In this document: piece by piece, positions 44,479 through 52,606 of the stretch
How positions within the stretch are numbered: position 1 is the stretch's first letter
How the letters are laid out: each line of letters begins with the position of its first letter
Assembly (NCBI GenBank): GCA_963822115.1
Contig: CAWGGM010000009.1
Span: forward strand, 1-64,000
Direction of reading: 5' to 3'
From: CAWDXG01 sp963822115
GTDB taxonomy: Bacteria; Myxococcota_A; Polyangia; Polyangiales; Polyangiaceae
DNA: 64,000 nt
The notes under the pieces: generated by a model
What the model was told of the DNA's origin: nothing
The model's database searches: none
Seen by the model: the letters and a program-made list of their open reading frames with translations, nothing else
Program-made: the position numbers and the translations under genes

Positions 44479-45531
44479 GTGTCGCCCCCGTCCCACACAC
44501 GCGCGCTGCTCGTGCTCTTCGCGGCGCTCGCGTTGCTCGTCGTCGCGGCGGGCTGGCCGGCGCGCGTGGGCGCGGCAGAACCGTCGGCCGTGGATCGACA
44601 GGCCGAGCTCATCCGCAAGGCGGAGCAGGCCGAGCGCGAGCAGCGCGTGGAAGACGCGATCCAGCTCTACAAGCAGGCGCTCGCGGCGGCGCCCGGGGCC
44701 AGACTGGCGCGCCGCGCGCGCACGCGGCTCTCCTGGCTCGAGAAGCGCAGCCGGGGCGGCGCTGCGCCGCTGGCTCTCCTGATGCGCATGCAGGATCTCG
44801 CACCCGGACAGCTCACGGTGGAGCGGCTGCGCGCCTTCGAGAAGCAGGTCGACAGCTTTCCGCCGGGGCAGGTGCGACGCGAGTCGCGGCAGCTGATTGC
44901 CGAAGCGTGGTTCCACCGGCTGCACCGGCCGCTGGACGCGGTCCACGCCTACCAGAAGTGGCTCGCCGAGCCGGGGCTCGACAACGCCGAGTGGCAGGCG
45001 GCAACGATGGGGCTAGCGCTGGCGCGCGCCAAGCTGGGCGACGTGAAAGCGTCGATCGATGCGCTGCGCCGCGCCGGCCTCGGCAAGAAGGCCGAGACGA
45101 GCTTCCTCGAAATGGAAAGCGTGGCCAGCTGGGCCTGCCCGCTGTCGTTCGGGCTAATCGGCGCGTTCGTAGCGCTGTCGCTGGGGCTCGGCGGCTGGCG
45201 CGGGCTGTCCCCTTCCCGCTTGAAGCAGGCGCTGTCGATCGAGCGGCTCGGCATCGGTGCGTTTGCCTACTCGCTGCCCGTCATCCTGGCGAAGCTGCAC
45301 CGGCCCCAGACCTGGCGCGCGATGCTTCTGCTGGCGCCGGCCTCGGCCGGTCTGATGCTGGTGGCCTCGATCGCCGGCATCGGCCTGGACGCGACGCGCG
45401 AGCGACCTCGGCTCCGGCGGGCGCTGGTGGTGCTCGGCGTGCTGTCGCAGTTCGCGGTCGGGTTCCTGGCGTTCTACTACTCCCGCACCCTGCTCGGTAT
45501 GCTGGTCTCGATGAAGGCACTTTCGCGATGA
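44479..45531 (+). CDS. Membrane protein with N-terminal TPR-like region, first gene of unknown cassette
   Basis: The 350-aa protein starts at GTG 44479 with a signal-like TM (LLVLFAALALLVVAAGWPA). A TPR-like helical domain (AELIRKAEQAEREQRVEDAI, IQLYKQALAAAPGARLARRA) is followed by four C-terminal TM helices (SFGLIGAFVALSLGLGG, IGAFAYSLPVILAKL, AMLLLAPASAGLMLVASIAG, ALVVLGVLSQFAVGFLAFYY). No known family is recognised. Its stop overlaps the next gene (ATGA at 45528-45531), starting a chain of overlapping genes. TACACT lies 14 nt before the start. Confidence 0.65.
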   Translation: MSPPSHTRALLVLFAALALLVVAAGWPARVGAAEPSAVDRQAELIRKAEQAEREQRVEDAIQLYKQALAAAPGARLARRARTRLSWLEKRSRGGAAPLALLMRMQDLAPGQLTVERLRAFEKQVDSFPPGQVRRESRQLIAEAWFHRLHRPLDAVHAYQKWLAEPGLDNAEWQAATMGLALARAKLGDVKASIDALRRAGLGKKAETSFLEMESVASWACPLSFGLIGAFVALSLGLGGWRGLSPSRLKQALSIERLGIGAFAYSLPVILAKLHRPQTWRAMLLLAPASAGLMLVASIAGIGLDATRERPRLRRALVVLGVLSQFAVGFLAFYYSRTLLGMLVSMKALSR

Positions 45532-45725
45532 ATGCACCCTGCCACCAGCGCCCGATGCACAACGGCTCGAGCGGCAGCACGGTCGAGGTGCTGCTCGGAC
45601 TGACTGTCATCGGAGCCAGCGTGCTGACGGCGTACGCGCTGTTGCCGCGGCGGCGGCGACGCGAGGAGCCCGCCCCGGAGGACACCTCCTCCGGCGACGA
45701 GGAGAGCGACGATGACGGCGACTGA
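45528..45725 (+). CDS. 65-aa single-TM protein with basic patch and acidic tail
   Basis: The product has one TM helix (VEVLLGLTVIGASVLTAYALL), then RRRRRREEP and an acidic tail (DEESDDDGD), so a C-terminus in the cytoplasm is expected. The start overlaps the stop of the preceding gene by 4 bp and its end overlaps the next gene by 14 bp. This tight packing is the main evidence that it is real. Confidence 0.55.
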   Translation: MNAPCHQRPMHNGSSGSTVEVLLGLTVIGASVLTAYALLPRRRRREEPAPEDTSSGDEESDDDGD

Positions 45726-46056
45726 AGGAGACCGCGAACGGCGGAACGCCGCCGTCGCCGCGGCGGCGTTGGTGTTCGCGGTCGGCGCACCGGTCACCTA
45801 CGCCGCCGAGCGGCTGTACGAATACGCGCGCGGCGAGGCCAGCAATCCTCTGCTGATCCTGCGTTCGCTGCATACGGTCTACTATTGGCGCGTCGCGGTG
45901 GCAGTCTGGTGGGGACTGATGCTGGCCGTGTTCGCGTTCCTTCACTTCATGCGCGACGAGCGTGACCCGGCCGACGAGCGACGCGCCCGGATGCTCGCGC
46001 TCGCGGCGCTCGTGCTGATCCCGCTCGTGGCCCTGGCGGCGTTCGTGTTCCCGTGA
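45712..46056 (+). CDS. Small three-TM protein of unknown function
   Basis: The 114-aa product has three TM segments (AAVAAAALVFAVGAPVTYAA, VAVAVWWGLMLAVFAFLHFM, MLALAALVLIPLVALAAFVF) with a charged loop RDERDPADERRAR. It overlaps both neighbours, and its TGA shares a base with the next ATG (TGATG at 46054-46058). No family recognised. Confidence 0.62.
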   Translation: MTATEGDRERRNAAVAAAALVFAVGAPVTYAAERLYEYARGEASNPLLILRSLHTVYYWRVAVAVWWGLMLAVFAFLHFMRDERDPADERRARMLALAALVLIPLVALAAFVFP

Positions 46057-46496
46057 TGTTCATCCGCGTGCTACAGTCCATCCACGGTCACCTCGGCATG
46101 CTGGCTGCCGCGGCGCTGCTCCATCCCGCTATCGTGTTGCGCCGGGGCAGACCTCTCGGCTACCGCGGCCGCTGGGCGGTGTCGCTGTCCACGGCGTTCA
46201 CGCTGCTCGCCTACTCCGCGGGCATCGCCATCTACGCGGACTACCGCAACCTGGTGAAGCGCGCGCTGTTCCACGAGAACCTGCACGCCGGCATGCTGTT
46301 CGAGACCAAGGAGCACCTGGCCCTCGCCGTGGTGTGCCTGGCGCTCGGCGGTCTGGTGGCCGCGCTGGTTGCGCCGCCCAGGGCCAGGGCCCTGCGGCGC
46401 GCCGCGGCGATCACCTATGCGCTGGCCGCAGCGCTGTGCCTGCTGACCGGCGGACTCGGCGTGTACGTGACCTCGGTGCGCGGATTCTGGGGCTGA
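46056..46496 (+). CDS. Small four-TM protein of unknown function
   Basis: The 146-aa product has about four TM helices (GHLGMLAAAALLHPAIVL, VSLSTAFTLLAYSAGIAIYA, LALAVVCLALGGLVAALVA, ITYALAAALCLLTGGLGVYV) and conserved-looking His residues near membrane edges (SIHGHLGM, FHENLHAG). His at helix ends suggests heme or quinone contact, but this is speculation. It is the last gene of the overlapping cassette. Confidence 0.6.
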   Translation: MFIRVLQSIHGHLGMLAAAALLHPAIVLRRGRPLGYRGRWAVSLSTAFTLLAYSAGIAIYADYRNLVKRALFHENLHAGMLFETKEHLALAVVCLALGGLVAALVAPPRARALRRAAAITYALAAALCLLTGGLGVYVTSVRGFWG

Positions 46497-46644
46497 GAGC
46501 CACAGAACGACGGGCCGGCAAGCGCTCGGCCCGGCTGGAAACACGCGAAAATTCCGCATTGCGTGACGCGTGTCAGCCTTCTGTATCCGGAGAAGCCACT
46601 ACACTGGGCTCGCGGTCCAGGGGTCGGGTATTATGTATCTGCCT

Positions 46645-46665
46645 GGACCGAACCGGGGGCGGTCC
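46645..46665. promoter_or_regulatory. Inverted repeat upstream of the TetR-type gene
   Basis: GGACCG (46645-46650) and CGGTCC (46660-46665) are separated by 9 bp and lie 20 bp before the start codon. A TATTAT hexamer at 46629-46634 could be the -10 box. The position suits an autorepressor operator. Confidence 0.35.
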
Positions 46666-46684
46666 CAGCTCATCACCAGGACGC

Positions 46685-47392
46685 ATGACCAGCCCCACCG
46701 CCGCCCACGAATCCAGGCCCCCGCGGCTGTCGCTACGCGAGCGGAAGTACGCCCGCACCAAGCTGGCCCTGCTCCGGACGGCCATCGAGAAGCTCCGCGA
46801 CAAGCCCCTGGCCGACATCACGGTCAAGGAGCTGTGCGAAGAGGTGCAGATCTGCGAGGCGACCTTCTTCAACTACTTCCCGAAGAAGGACGACCTGTTG
46901 CACTACTTCATCCGGATCTGGACGTTGGAGGTCACGCTCAAGGCGCGCGAGACCGTGGGCGAGCGGGCCGGCCTGGCGTTCATCGAGCACATCTTCAAGT
47001 CGACCGGGCAGGAGCTCGCCCAGCATCCCCGGATCATGCAGGAGATCATCGGGCACATGGCGCTGGAACCGCACGGCGCCACCTGTCAGGGGCCCAGGAA
47101 GCTCACGCTCGCCGAGTGCCGGCAGGCGTTTCCGGACCTGAAATGCGTGGAAAGCCTGCCCGAGGTGCAGCTCGAGCACGTCTTCCGTCCGGCACTCGAA
47201 CGGGCGCTGGAGCTCGGTGAGCTGCCGGCCGAGGTGGATCTGGATGCCGCGCGGCTCGCCCTGGTCAGCATCTTCTTCGGCGTGCCGCTTTGGCTGTGCT
47301 GCACCCACCCCGAGCAGATCGAGCAGGCCTACCAGCAGCAGCTGGGGCTGCTCTGGGCCGGGCTCGGCAGCAATCGCAGCCAGCAGCGCTAG
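46685..47392 (+). CDS. TetR/AcrR-family transcriptional regulator
   Basis: The 235-aa protein has the TetR helix-turn-helix at residues about 20-65 (KLALLRTAIEKLRDKPLADI, then TVKELCEEVQICEATFFNYF followed by PKKDDLL), and a larger C-terminal ligand domain with four or five Cys (ATCQGP, LAECRQ, LKCVES, LWLCCT). Ligand and targets are unknown. The nearest candidate targets are the overlapping membrane cassette just upstream and its own promoter. The inverted repeat at 46645-46665 is a candidate operator. Confidence 0.88.
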   Translation: MTSPTAAHESRPPRLSLRERKYARTKLALLRTAIEKLRDKPLADITVKELCEEVQICEATFFNYFPKKDDLLHYFIRIWTLEVTLKARETVGERAGLAFIEHIFKSTGQELAQHPRIMQEIIGHMALEPHGATCQGPRKLTLAECRQAFPDLKCVESLPEVQLEHVFRPALERALELGELPAEVDLDAARLALVSIFFGVPLWLCCTHPEQIEQAYQQQLGLLWAGLGSNRSQQR

Positions 47393-47595
47393 CGGACGGG
47401 CGGCGGCGCCTCGGACGCCGCGGTGCCGGGAGCCTCCGCGGCGGAGGGTCGCCGGCGCAGTTCATACGTGCCGGAGCGGGCGCGCAGCGCGCGACGGCGC
47501 CGTTGCCGCGGCGTCTTCACGGACTCTGCCTCCACCGAGAGCAGGCCGGAGAGCAGGATTCCGAAGGTCGTCGTCGAGCGACTGTCGCCCATCAC
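47389..47595 (-). CDS. Possible 68-aa small protein
   Basis: The open frame overlaps the TetR gene stop by 4 bp, in the convergent direction. Its translation has a hydrophobic stretch (FGILLSGLLSVEAE), an Arg-rich block and an Ala/Pro tail. No family or good ribosome site is visible. It may be chance; the 284-bp interval holds nothing else I can support. Confidence 0.25.
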   Translation of the reverse strand: MMGDSRSTTTFGILLSGLLSVEAESVKTPRQRRRRALRARSGTYELRRRPSAAEAPGTAASEAPPPVR

Positions 47596-47672
47596 GTCAC
47601 TAACCTACGGTCCGGCCGCCGCAGGCCTTCCCCCGGGCTACCGTCCGGCAGCGCGAAGCGACGCGCCGACCG

Positions 47673-48041
47673 TCACTGGGCGGGAGCGCGCAGGTCGATC
47701 CCCAGCTCGAGGCGGAGCTTGCGCGACGAGCCGGCAAGCAGCGCCCCGACCAGCAGCGCGACGACCCATGCGACGAAGATCGACGCGCCAACGGCAAACA
47801 CGATAGCCGGGCGCGCGTAGTGGCGGCTCGCGTAGAAGTGCCAGAAGCCGAGATCCAGCGCGATCTTCAGCACACAGGCGATGCTCGAGATGTTGTAGGC
47901 CTTGAGTGCCTTGAGCTTCCAGCGCTCGAACGCGGCCTCGGACACCTGGGGGTACATCTCCGGCTCGCGCCGCTGGACGTCCATCTTCCTGAGCGTGTAG
48001 ATCAGCGCCAGCACCAGGGCGATGAGGTTGACGATATCCAT
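47673..48041 (-). CDS. Small three-TM protein of unknown function
   Basis: From the ATG at 48041 the product is 122 aa with a first TM (MDIVNLIALVLALIYTL), a charged region (RKMDVQRREPEMYPQVSEAAF) and two further TM helices (ISSIACVLKIALDLGFWHFY, PAIVFAVGASIFVAWVVALL). An upstream ATG at 48065 is possible. It is followed on the same strand, upstream, by the Kir channel gene 68 bp away, so they may be co-expressed. Family unknown. Confidence 0.6.
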   Translation of the reverse strand: MDIVNLIALVLALIYTLRKMDVQRREPEMYPQVSEAAFERWKLKALKAYNISSIACVLKIALDLGFWHFYASRHYARPAIVFAVGASIFVAWVVALLVGALLAGSSRKLRLELGIDLRAPAQ

Positions 48042-48109
48042 TCCGGCCCGCTCGCCCCATAGCACCCCGCGCCAGCGTGACCAAGCCCTGGTCCGAGCCT
48101 GCCGCTGCC

Positions 48110-48991
48110 TCAGTCGTCGAGCGGCACAACATCGTGAAAGCGACTGAAATCGACCTTCACGCGCCCACCCGGCAGCGTCTCCAGAACGTCCACGAAGCGC
48201 GCTCCCCAGATGACGTGCTCGGGACCGAAGTCGTGCTGAGCGAACACGGTCTGGGCGAGACTGCCGTCGATTCCGGTCAGCGTGGCACCGATGCGCACAT
48301 TGTCCGCGTGCAGATCCTCCGACGACAGACCGTACAGCGGGCTGTTCTCGTCGATGGGGTGGATCACCAGCCAGGTGAGGATGAACAACGGGGTGGCATC
48401 ACGCTCCAGCTTCAGGTCGTAGAAGCGTCGCATCTTCTCGCCCTCGGCGGTGACGTAGCTCAAGAGCACGCTCGCCTTCAGCGAGGCCGAGACCACTTCC
48501 GTGCCCCGCGCGTTGCCCAGCCGGAACATCAGGCAAAGCCGCCCGTCGCGCGGCGCCACCACCGCCACGTCGCTCCACACCACTCGCGCGGTGGGGCGCG
48601 CGAACTTCGCAAACACGATGCCGGTAGCCAGCGCCGCGGTAACGATGCTCGCGAACGCCTCCACGGCGACCAGCACGTTGCCCCACGTGCCCCGCGGCGC
48701 CAGCTCGCCGTAGCCGATCGTGGACAGCGTCTGCACACTGAAGAAGAACGCATCCGCAAACGAGCCCGGACGCGCGCCGGCGATGCTGTTGCCTCCCGCC
48801 AGAAATAGAAGGGCGAAGATCGTGTTTTCCAGCAGGTAGACGCCAGCGAAGCCGAGCAGCAGTCGCTTCCAGCTCGTCGTCAGCAGGAAAGCGTAGAGGT
48901 CCGTGAACAGCCCGCGACGCCGTCCGTCGACGACGATGCGCTTGCGAAGCTCGCGCGTCGCGTCACGGCGTGGCGTCGGTGAGCCCGGCAT
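48110..48991 (-). CDS. Inward-rectifier-type (KirBac) potassium channel
   Basis: The 293-aa protein has two TM helices (LLLGFAGVYLLENTIFALLFL and TWGNVLVAVEAFASIVTAAL), a pore helix and the selectivity filter TIGYGE (residues 91-96), and a cytoplasmic immunoglobulin-like domain (CLMFRLGNARGTEVVSASLK, LTWLVIHPIDENSPLYG, VKVDFSRFHDVV). This is the KirBac architecture, a tetrameric potassium channel gated by lipids or ligands. The open frame extends upstream, but the signature N-terminal slide helix (RGLFTDLYAFLLTTSW) begins shortly after ATG 48991. Confidence 0.95.
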   Translation of the reverse strand: MPGSPTPRRDATRELRKRIVVDGRRRGLFTDLYAFLLTTSWKRLLLGFAGVYLLENTIFALLFLAGGNSIAGARPGSFADAFFFSVQTLSTIGYGELAPRGTWGNVLVAVEAFASIVTAALATGIVFAKFARPTARVVWSDVAVVAPRDGRLCLMFRLGNARGTEVVSASLKASVLLSYVTAEGEKMRRFYDLKLERDATPLFILTWLVIHPIDENSPLYGLSSEDLHADNVRIGATLTGIDGSLAQTVFAQHDFGPEHVIWGARFVDVLETLPGGRVKVDFSRFHDVVPLDD

Positions 48992-49073
48992 CGGCCCATG
49001 TATGACGCGATCCGCCCGCGGCGTCACCCCGTCGGTGCATCGGCGCGACCCGCCGGTGCGGCGCGCCTTCGCA

Positions 49074-50303
49074 TCACCCGCCCGATGCCACGAACCAGCC
49101 CAGATACCGCGGCGGCAGACCCAGCCCGGAGCCGGTGTGGAAGGCCCGGGGAGCGCCCAGCTGGCCTCCGCCGTCGATGCCGAAGCGATAGACGAGGCCG
49201 CGTCCGGCATCCGCCGCGAAGCATTCCTTTTCGGCGATGCAGCGCACGTCGCCCAGCGCGAACGCCTCGGACTGCAGGACAACGCGGTGCGCACCTGTCT
49301 TGGTGTCGAGCTCCAGCAGCGAATCCTGCCGCGCAGGGCCGCTCGCATCGGCCGCCTGCCCGAAAGTGCTGACGAGTAGCGTGTGCGTGCCGGCCCAGGC
49401 AACACCGAACGCGAGCGCGCCCTGCCCGAGATCGGCGGCGGCGAAGCGCCGGGCGACGGACGGCGACGACCCAAGCGACACCAGCGCAACGCCAGACTCG
49501 ACCATCACGGGGTCACCGCACTGCTCGAAGCCCGAACAGTTGACCGCCAGCGTACCGCCATCCGGTGACAGCGACATGGCGGTGCAACCGTGCAATCCCT
49601 TGAGGACCAGCACGTCGCTGATCTGGTTGGTGTCCGGGTCGAAACCCACCAGACGCGATTCGGGCGACGTATCGCAGAAGTCCGCCGCGTAGCCGGAGAG
49701 CAGCGTGTACAGCCGTCCGCCCGACAGGACGACGCGGTTCGCCCGCGGCAGGTACTTGGGGTCCTCGCCTTTCATCGCAGGCATGAGGTCGATGCGCCCA
49801 GTGATACGCGGCACGGCGGGATCGATCACGAGTACGTCGTTGCCCGCGTCGAACGGCTCACGCCCGGCGTGCGCGTTGTCCCCGAGACGCGGCACGTACG
49901 CGCGATGCGGTGACGCCTCGACGTAGTCCTGCGGATTGGAATAGAAACCGGTCGCCACCGAGAGCTGCGCGACGACCTTGGCGGTCCCCGGCTCGATCCA
50001 CGAGATGACGGCCGAGCTGCGATCGATCACGACAATGCGGCCGTGCGCGGCGGGCCCCGGCAGAACCGCGTCGCCCGACAGAGGCGCCGAAAGCCCTGTT
50101 GCGCCTGTCCCCGACGAGAGCAGCGACGGGGACAGCACGCTGCCGCTTTCCCCCAGCAGCGCCACGTTCGACGACTGGTAGTCGGTGTCGACGACGACCA
50201 GACCTGCCTCTGCGTCGGTGGGCTGGGTCGCGGGCGGCGCCGGCGCGTTGCAGCCGACCACCGTCAGCGCGAGCGCCATCCACCATCGTAACCTGTCTTG
50301 CAT
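49074..50303 (-). CDS. YVTN-like beta-propeller lipoprotein
   Basis: From ATG 50303 the precursor is 409 aa with a lipobox (LALTVVGC) and a single propeller domain whose blades include GLVVVDTDYQSSNVALL, GRIVVIDRSSAVISWI, NDVLVIDPAVPRITG and MSLSPDGGTLAVNC. It resembles YVTN-family surface-layer or cytochrome-like propellers, but no heme motif or catalytic residues are visible. It is probably an outer-membrane-anchored surface lipoprotein. Function unknown. Confidence 0.78.
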   Translation of the reverse strand: MQDRLRWWMALALTVVGCNAPAPPATQPTDAEAGLVVVDTDYQSSNVALLGESGSVLSPSLLSSGTGATGLSAPLSGDAVLPGPAAHGRIVVIDRSSAVISWIEPGTAKVVAQLSVATGFYSNPQDYVEASPHRAYVPRLGDNAHAGREPFDAGNDVLVIDPAVPRITGRIDLMPAMKGEDPKYLPRANRVVLSGGRLYTLLSGYAADFCDTSPESRLVGFDPDTNQISDVLVLKGLHGCTAMSLSPDGGTLAVNCSGFEQCGDPVMVESGVALVSLGSSPSVARRFAAADLGQGALAFGVAWAGTHTLLVSTFGQAADASGPARQDSLLELDTKTGAHRVVLQSEAFALGDVRCIAEKECFAADAGRGLVYRFGIDGGGQLGAPRAFHTGSGLGLPPRYLGWFVASGG

Positions 50304-50387
50304 CGTCGACCCTTGTCGTGCGCTGGAGCCCGTGGACCGAAGCACGAGCTGGGGTCGCTTTCAAGCCGAAGCGCCCTGGCTCACCTG

Positions 50388-51611
50388 CTACTGGATGAAC
50401 AGGCAGGAGGCGAGCAGCAGCACGCCCAGCGCAAAGACCAGGAGCGCCAAGCCCACCTGCATGCGTGCCCGGAAGCGCCGCGTCGCATTGAGCCGGAGGG
50501 TGAACTGCAGCTCTTCCTCGTCGGCAAGAGCGTCGCGTGCCACTCCGCGCAGGTCGACGCCGAGCACGTTCGGGGTGCCGCAGAACGGGCACGCAACCAC
50601 CACCTGCTCTTCCGCGGGCAGCACCGCGCCGCACAGCCGGCACTCCGGGTGTCCCGACGCACCGGCGTTGGCCGAACATCCCAGCCCCACCAGCTGGAGC
50701 GCACGCCGACTGGCCGTGACGGCAATCGCCAGCGAGTAGACGAGCCAAATGGAGGCGGGCGCGAGCAGCAGGAGTGCGATGACCGCCGTCGCTTCCAGCC
50801 GATCGAGGTAGTACAGCCAGCCGCCGAACCCGATCACGGCGGGCCAGACGGCGAGCATCAGCGCGCCGGCGACGACGCCCATCACGTTGACCACGCGTGC
50901 GCTCGGCTGCTGCAGGAAGCGCTGGAGCAGCCGCGGCGTGATGCGCTGGGCGGCTCCGAGCTCACGCGCGGCGCGGATGCGTTCGCGCGTGGCAGGCGGA
51001 ACCGGCACGACGTGATTGCAGTAGCTGCACGTCACTGTGTCTGCATCGTCGGCGCGCACGGGCGCGCCGCAGGTCGGGCACGGCAGCGTCGCGACCGCAG
51101 TCGGTTGTCGCGATGCCCCGGCGAGATGTTCCGCAGTCGAGCCCGCCATGTCGGCAACGGCCGACAGCGACTGGATCTCGTCGAAATCGGTCGCGTGGGC
51201 CAGCACGATCTCGGCTTCGGGGGGGCCGGTGACGAGCTCCGACATTTCCGTGCCTTCCACGCGCCGGACGCGCCAGGCGTCCTTCGCCAGCTCCGTCCAG
51301 GGCACCCGCGTAGCGTAGTACCCGAACTCGTGCGGTCCTCCGACGATCCTCAAGCCCACCGCGTCGAGCAGCAGATCACTCGGGCGGTCGCGAACGGCCA
51401 GCGACAGCTGCCGCATTCCAAAGCCGCCCACGAGCATGCCCCCCAGAATGACGGTCACCCAGCCCGTCAGCGCGGAGGGAACCACGAACATGCCGAGCGT
51501 TCCGAACAGGATCAGGATGTAGCCCGGAACAAAGACGACCGAACCGATCAGGAGATCCCGCAGGGCGGAGGCTCCGGTCTGGAGCGGCATCTTGAAGCTT
51601 CCCCGGCTCAT
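50388..51611 (-). CDS. Multi-TM protein with two cytoplasmic zinc ribbons
   Basis: From ATG 51611 the protein is 407 aa. Two N-terminal TM helices (LLIGSVVFVPGYILILFGTL, LTGWVTVILGGMLVGGF) are followed by a soluble region, a zinc ribbon CPTCGAP-N12-CSYCNH (about residues 175-195), two more TM helices (VVNVMGVVAGALMLAVWPAV, AVIALLLLAPASIWLVYSLA), a second ribbon CRLCGA-N14-CPFCGT, and a C-terminal TM (MQVGLALLVFALGVLLLASC). Such ribbon-membrane proteins occur across Myxococcota without known function. It is 84 bp upstream of the beta-propeller gene on the same strand. Confidence 0.72.
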   Translation of the reverse strand: MSRGSFKMPLQTGASALRDLLIGSVVFVPGYILILFGTLGMFVVPSALTGWVTVILGGMLVGGFGMRQLSLAVRDRPSDLLLDAVGLRIVGGPHEFGYYATRVPWTELAKDAWRVRRVEGTEMSELVTGPPEAEIVLAHATDFDEIQSLSAVADMAGSTAEHLAGASRQPTAVATLPCPTCGAPVRADDADTVTCSYCNHVVPVPPATRERIRAARELGAAQRITPRLLQRFLQQPSARVVNVMGVVAGALMLAVWPAVIGFGGWLYYLDRLEATAVIALLLLAPASIWLVYSLAIAVTASRRALQLVGLGCSANAGASGHPECRLCGAVLPAEEQVVVACPFCGTPNVLGVDLRGVARDALADEEELQFTLRLNATRRFRARMQVGLALLVFALGVLLLASCLFIQ

Positions 51612-51712
51612 CGACCACAGCCATGATACCCGATCCCGATGACAACGACGGATCACCAGAGCCGCAAGCACACCGAGCCCCTGCCTGCCGACTGTGGCAC
51701 GATGCGCCGACG

Positions 51713-52582
51713 ATGAACTCCACGCCGATCGTCTGCTGGGGCGAGCTGCTCTGGGATCTGTTTCCCGACGGACGGCGACTGGGCGGCACGGCCGCGAACG
51801 TCGCCTATCACCTCGCACAGCTGGGTCGCCCGGTGCTGCTGGTGAGCCGCGTCGGCGATGACGAGCTGGGGCACGCTGCGCTCGCCAAGCTCGAGCAAAG
51901 CGGCGTGGACACCTCCCAGGTGCAGCTCGATCGAGACAGCCCTACCGGCACGGTCGGCGTCGAGCTTGTCTCCGGCGAGCCGCTCTTTTCGCTGGCGTCA
52001 GGAGCCGCGTGGGACCGCATCGAGTTTCCGCCGTCGCTCCAGCCGCTGGTACGCCGGGCGCCCGCGTTCTACTACGGCACGCTCGCGCAACGCACTCCGC
52101 TCGGCTCCGCGTCGCTCCTGGCGGCGCTGTCGGAAACCGCGCTGGAGTGCTGGCGGGTATGCGACCTCAACGTGCGACCCCCGTTCGCCACGCAGGAGGT
52201 CATCGATGCCGCGTTGTCCCGCGCCCGCGCCATCAAGATGAACGAAGCCGAAGCCGCACTGATCGCCGAGCGCTACTCCATCGACGATCCAATTGCGTTT
52301 CTCGACGCGCGCGGCGTGGAGCTGGTGGCGGAAACCCGCGGCCAACGCGGCGCGATCCTCGGAACCACGGCGGGCCGCGTCGAACACGCCGGGTTTCCGG
52401 TTGATCCGACCCGGGGCGATCGGGTTGGAGCGGGCGACGCGTTCACGGCGATGCTCGTCCACCAGTTGCTGCTCGGCAACAAGCCGACAGACATCGCCGA
52501 GCGTGCCAATCGCTACGCGGCCTACGTGGCTTCACGGTCCGGCGCGATGCCGGATATTCCGCTGGAGCTGGTGGCCCGCTAG
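51713..52582 (+). CDS. PfkB-family carbohydrate kinase (fructokinase-like)
   Basis: The 289-aa ribokinase-superfamily protein has the N-terminal sugar-binding motif CWGELLWDLFPDGRRLGGTA, AANVAYHLAQLG, and the C-terminal PfkB signature with the anion-hole/catalytic motif DRVGAGDAFTAML (Asp is the base). The GELLWD start is characteristic of bacterial fructokinases, which phosphorylate fructose with ATP. It stands alone and convergent with the response-regulator gene 24 bp away. Confidence 0.88.
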   Translation: MNSTPIVCWGELLWDLFPDGRRLGGTAANVAYHLAQLGRPVLLVSRVGDDELGHAALAKLEQSGVDTSQVQLDRDSPTGTVGVELVSGEPLFSLASGAAWDRIEFPPSLQPLVRRAPAFYYGTLAQRTPLGSASLLAALSETALECWRVCDLNVRPPFATQEVIDAALSRARAIKMNEAEAALIAERYSIDDPIAFLDARGVELVAETRGQRGAILGTTAGRVEHAGFPVDPTRGDRVGAGDAFTAMLVHQLLLGNKPTDIAERANRYAAYVASRSGAMPDIPLELVAR

Positions 52583-52606
52583 CGGCCGCGTGCCAGAGGA
52601 GCCGTG

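Noticed and set aside
44400..47392. Mobile-element or prophage island
   Set aside because: No integrase, transposase, terminal repeats or base-composition change was seen there or elsewhere in the window.
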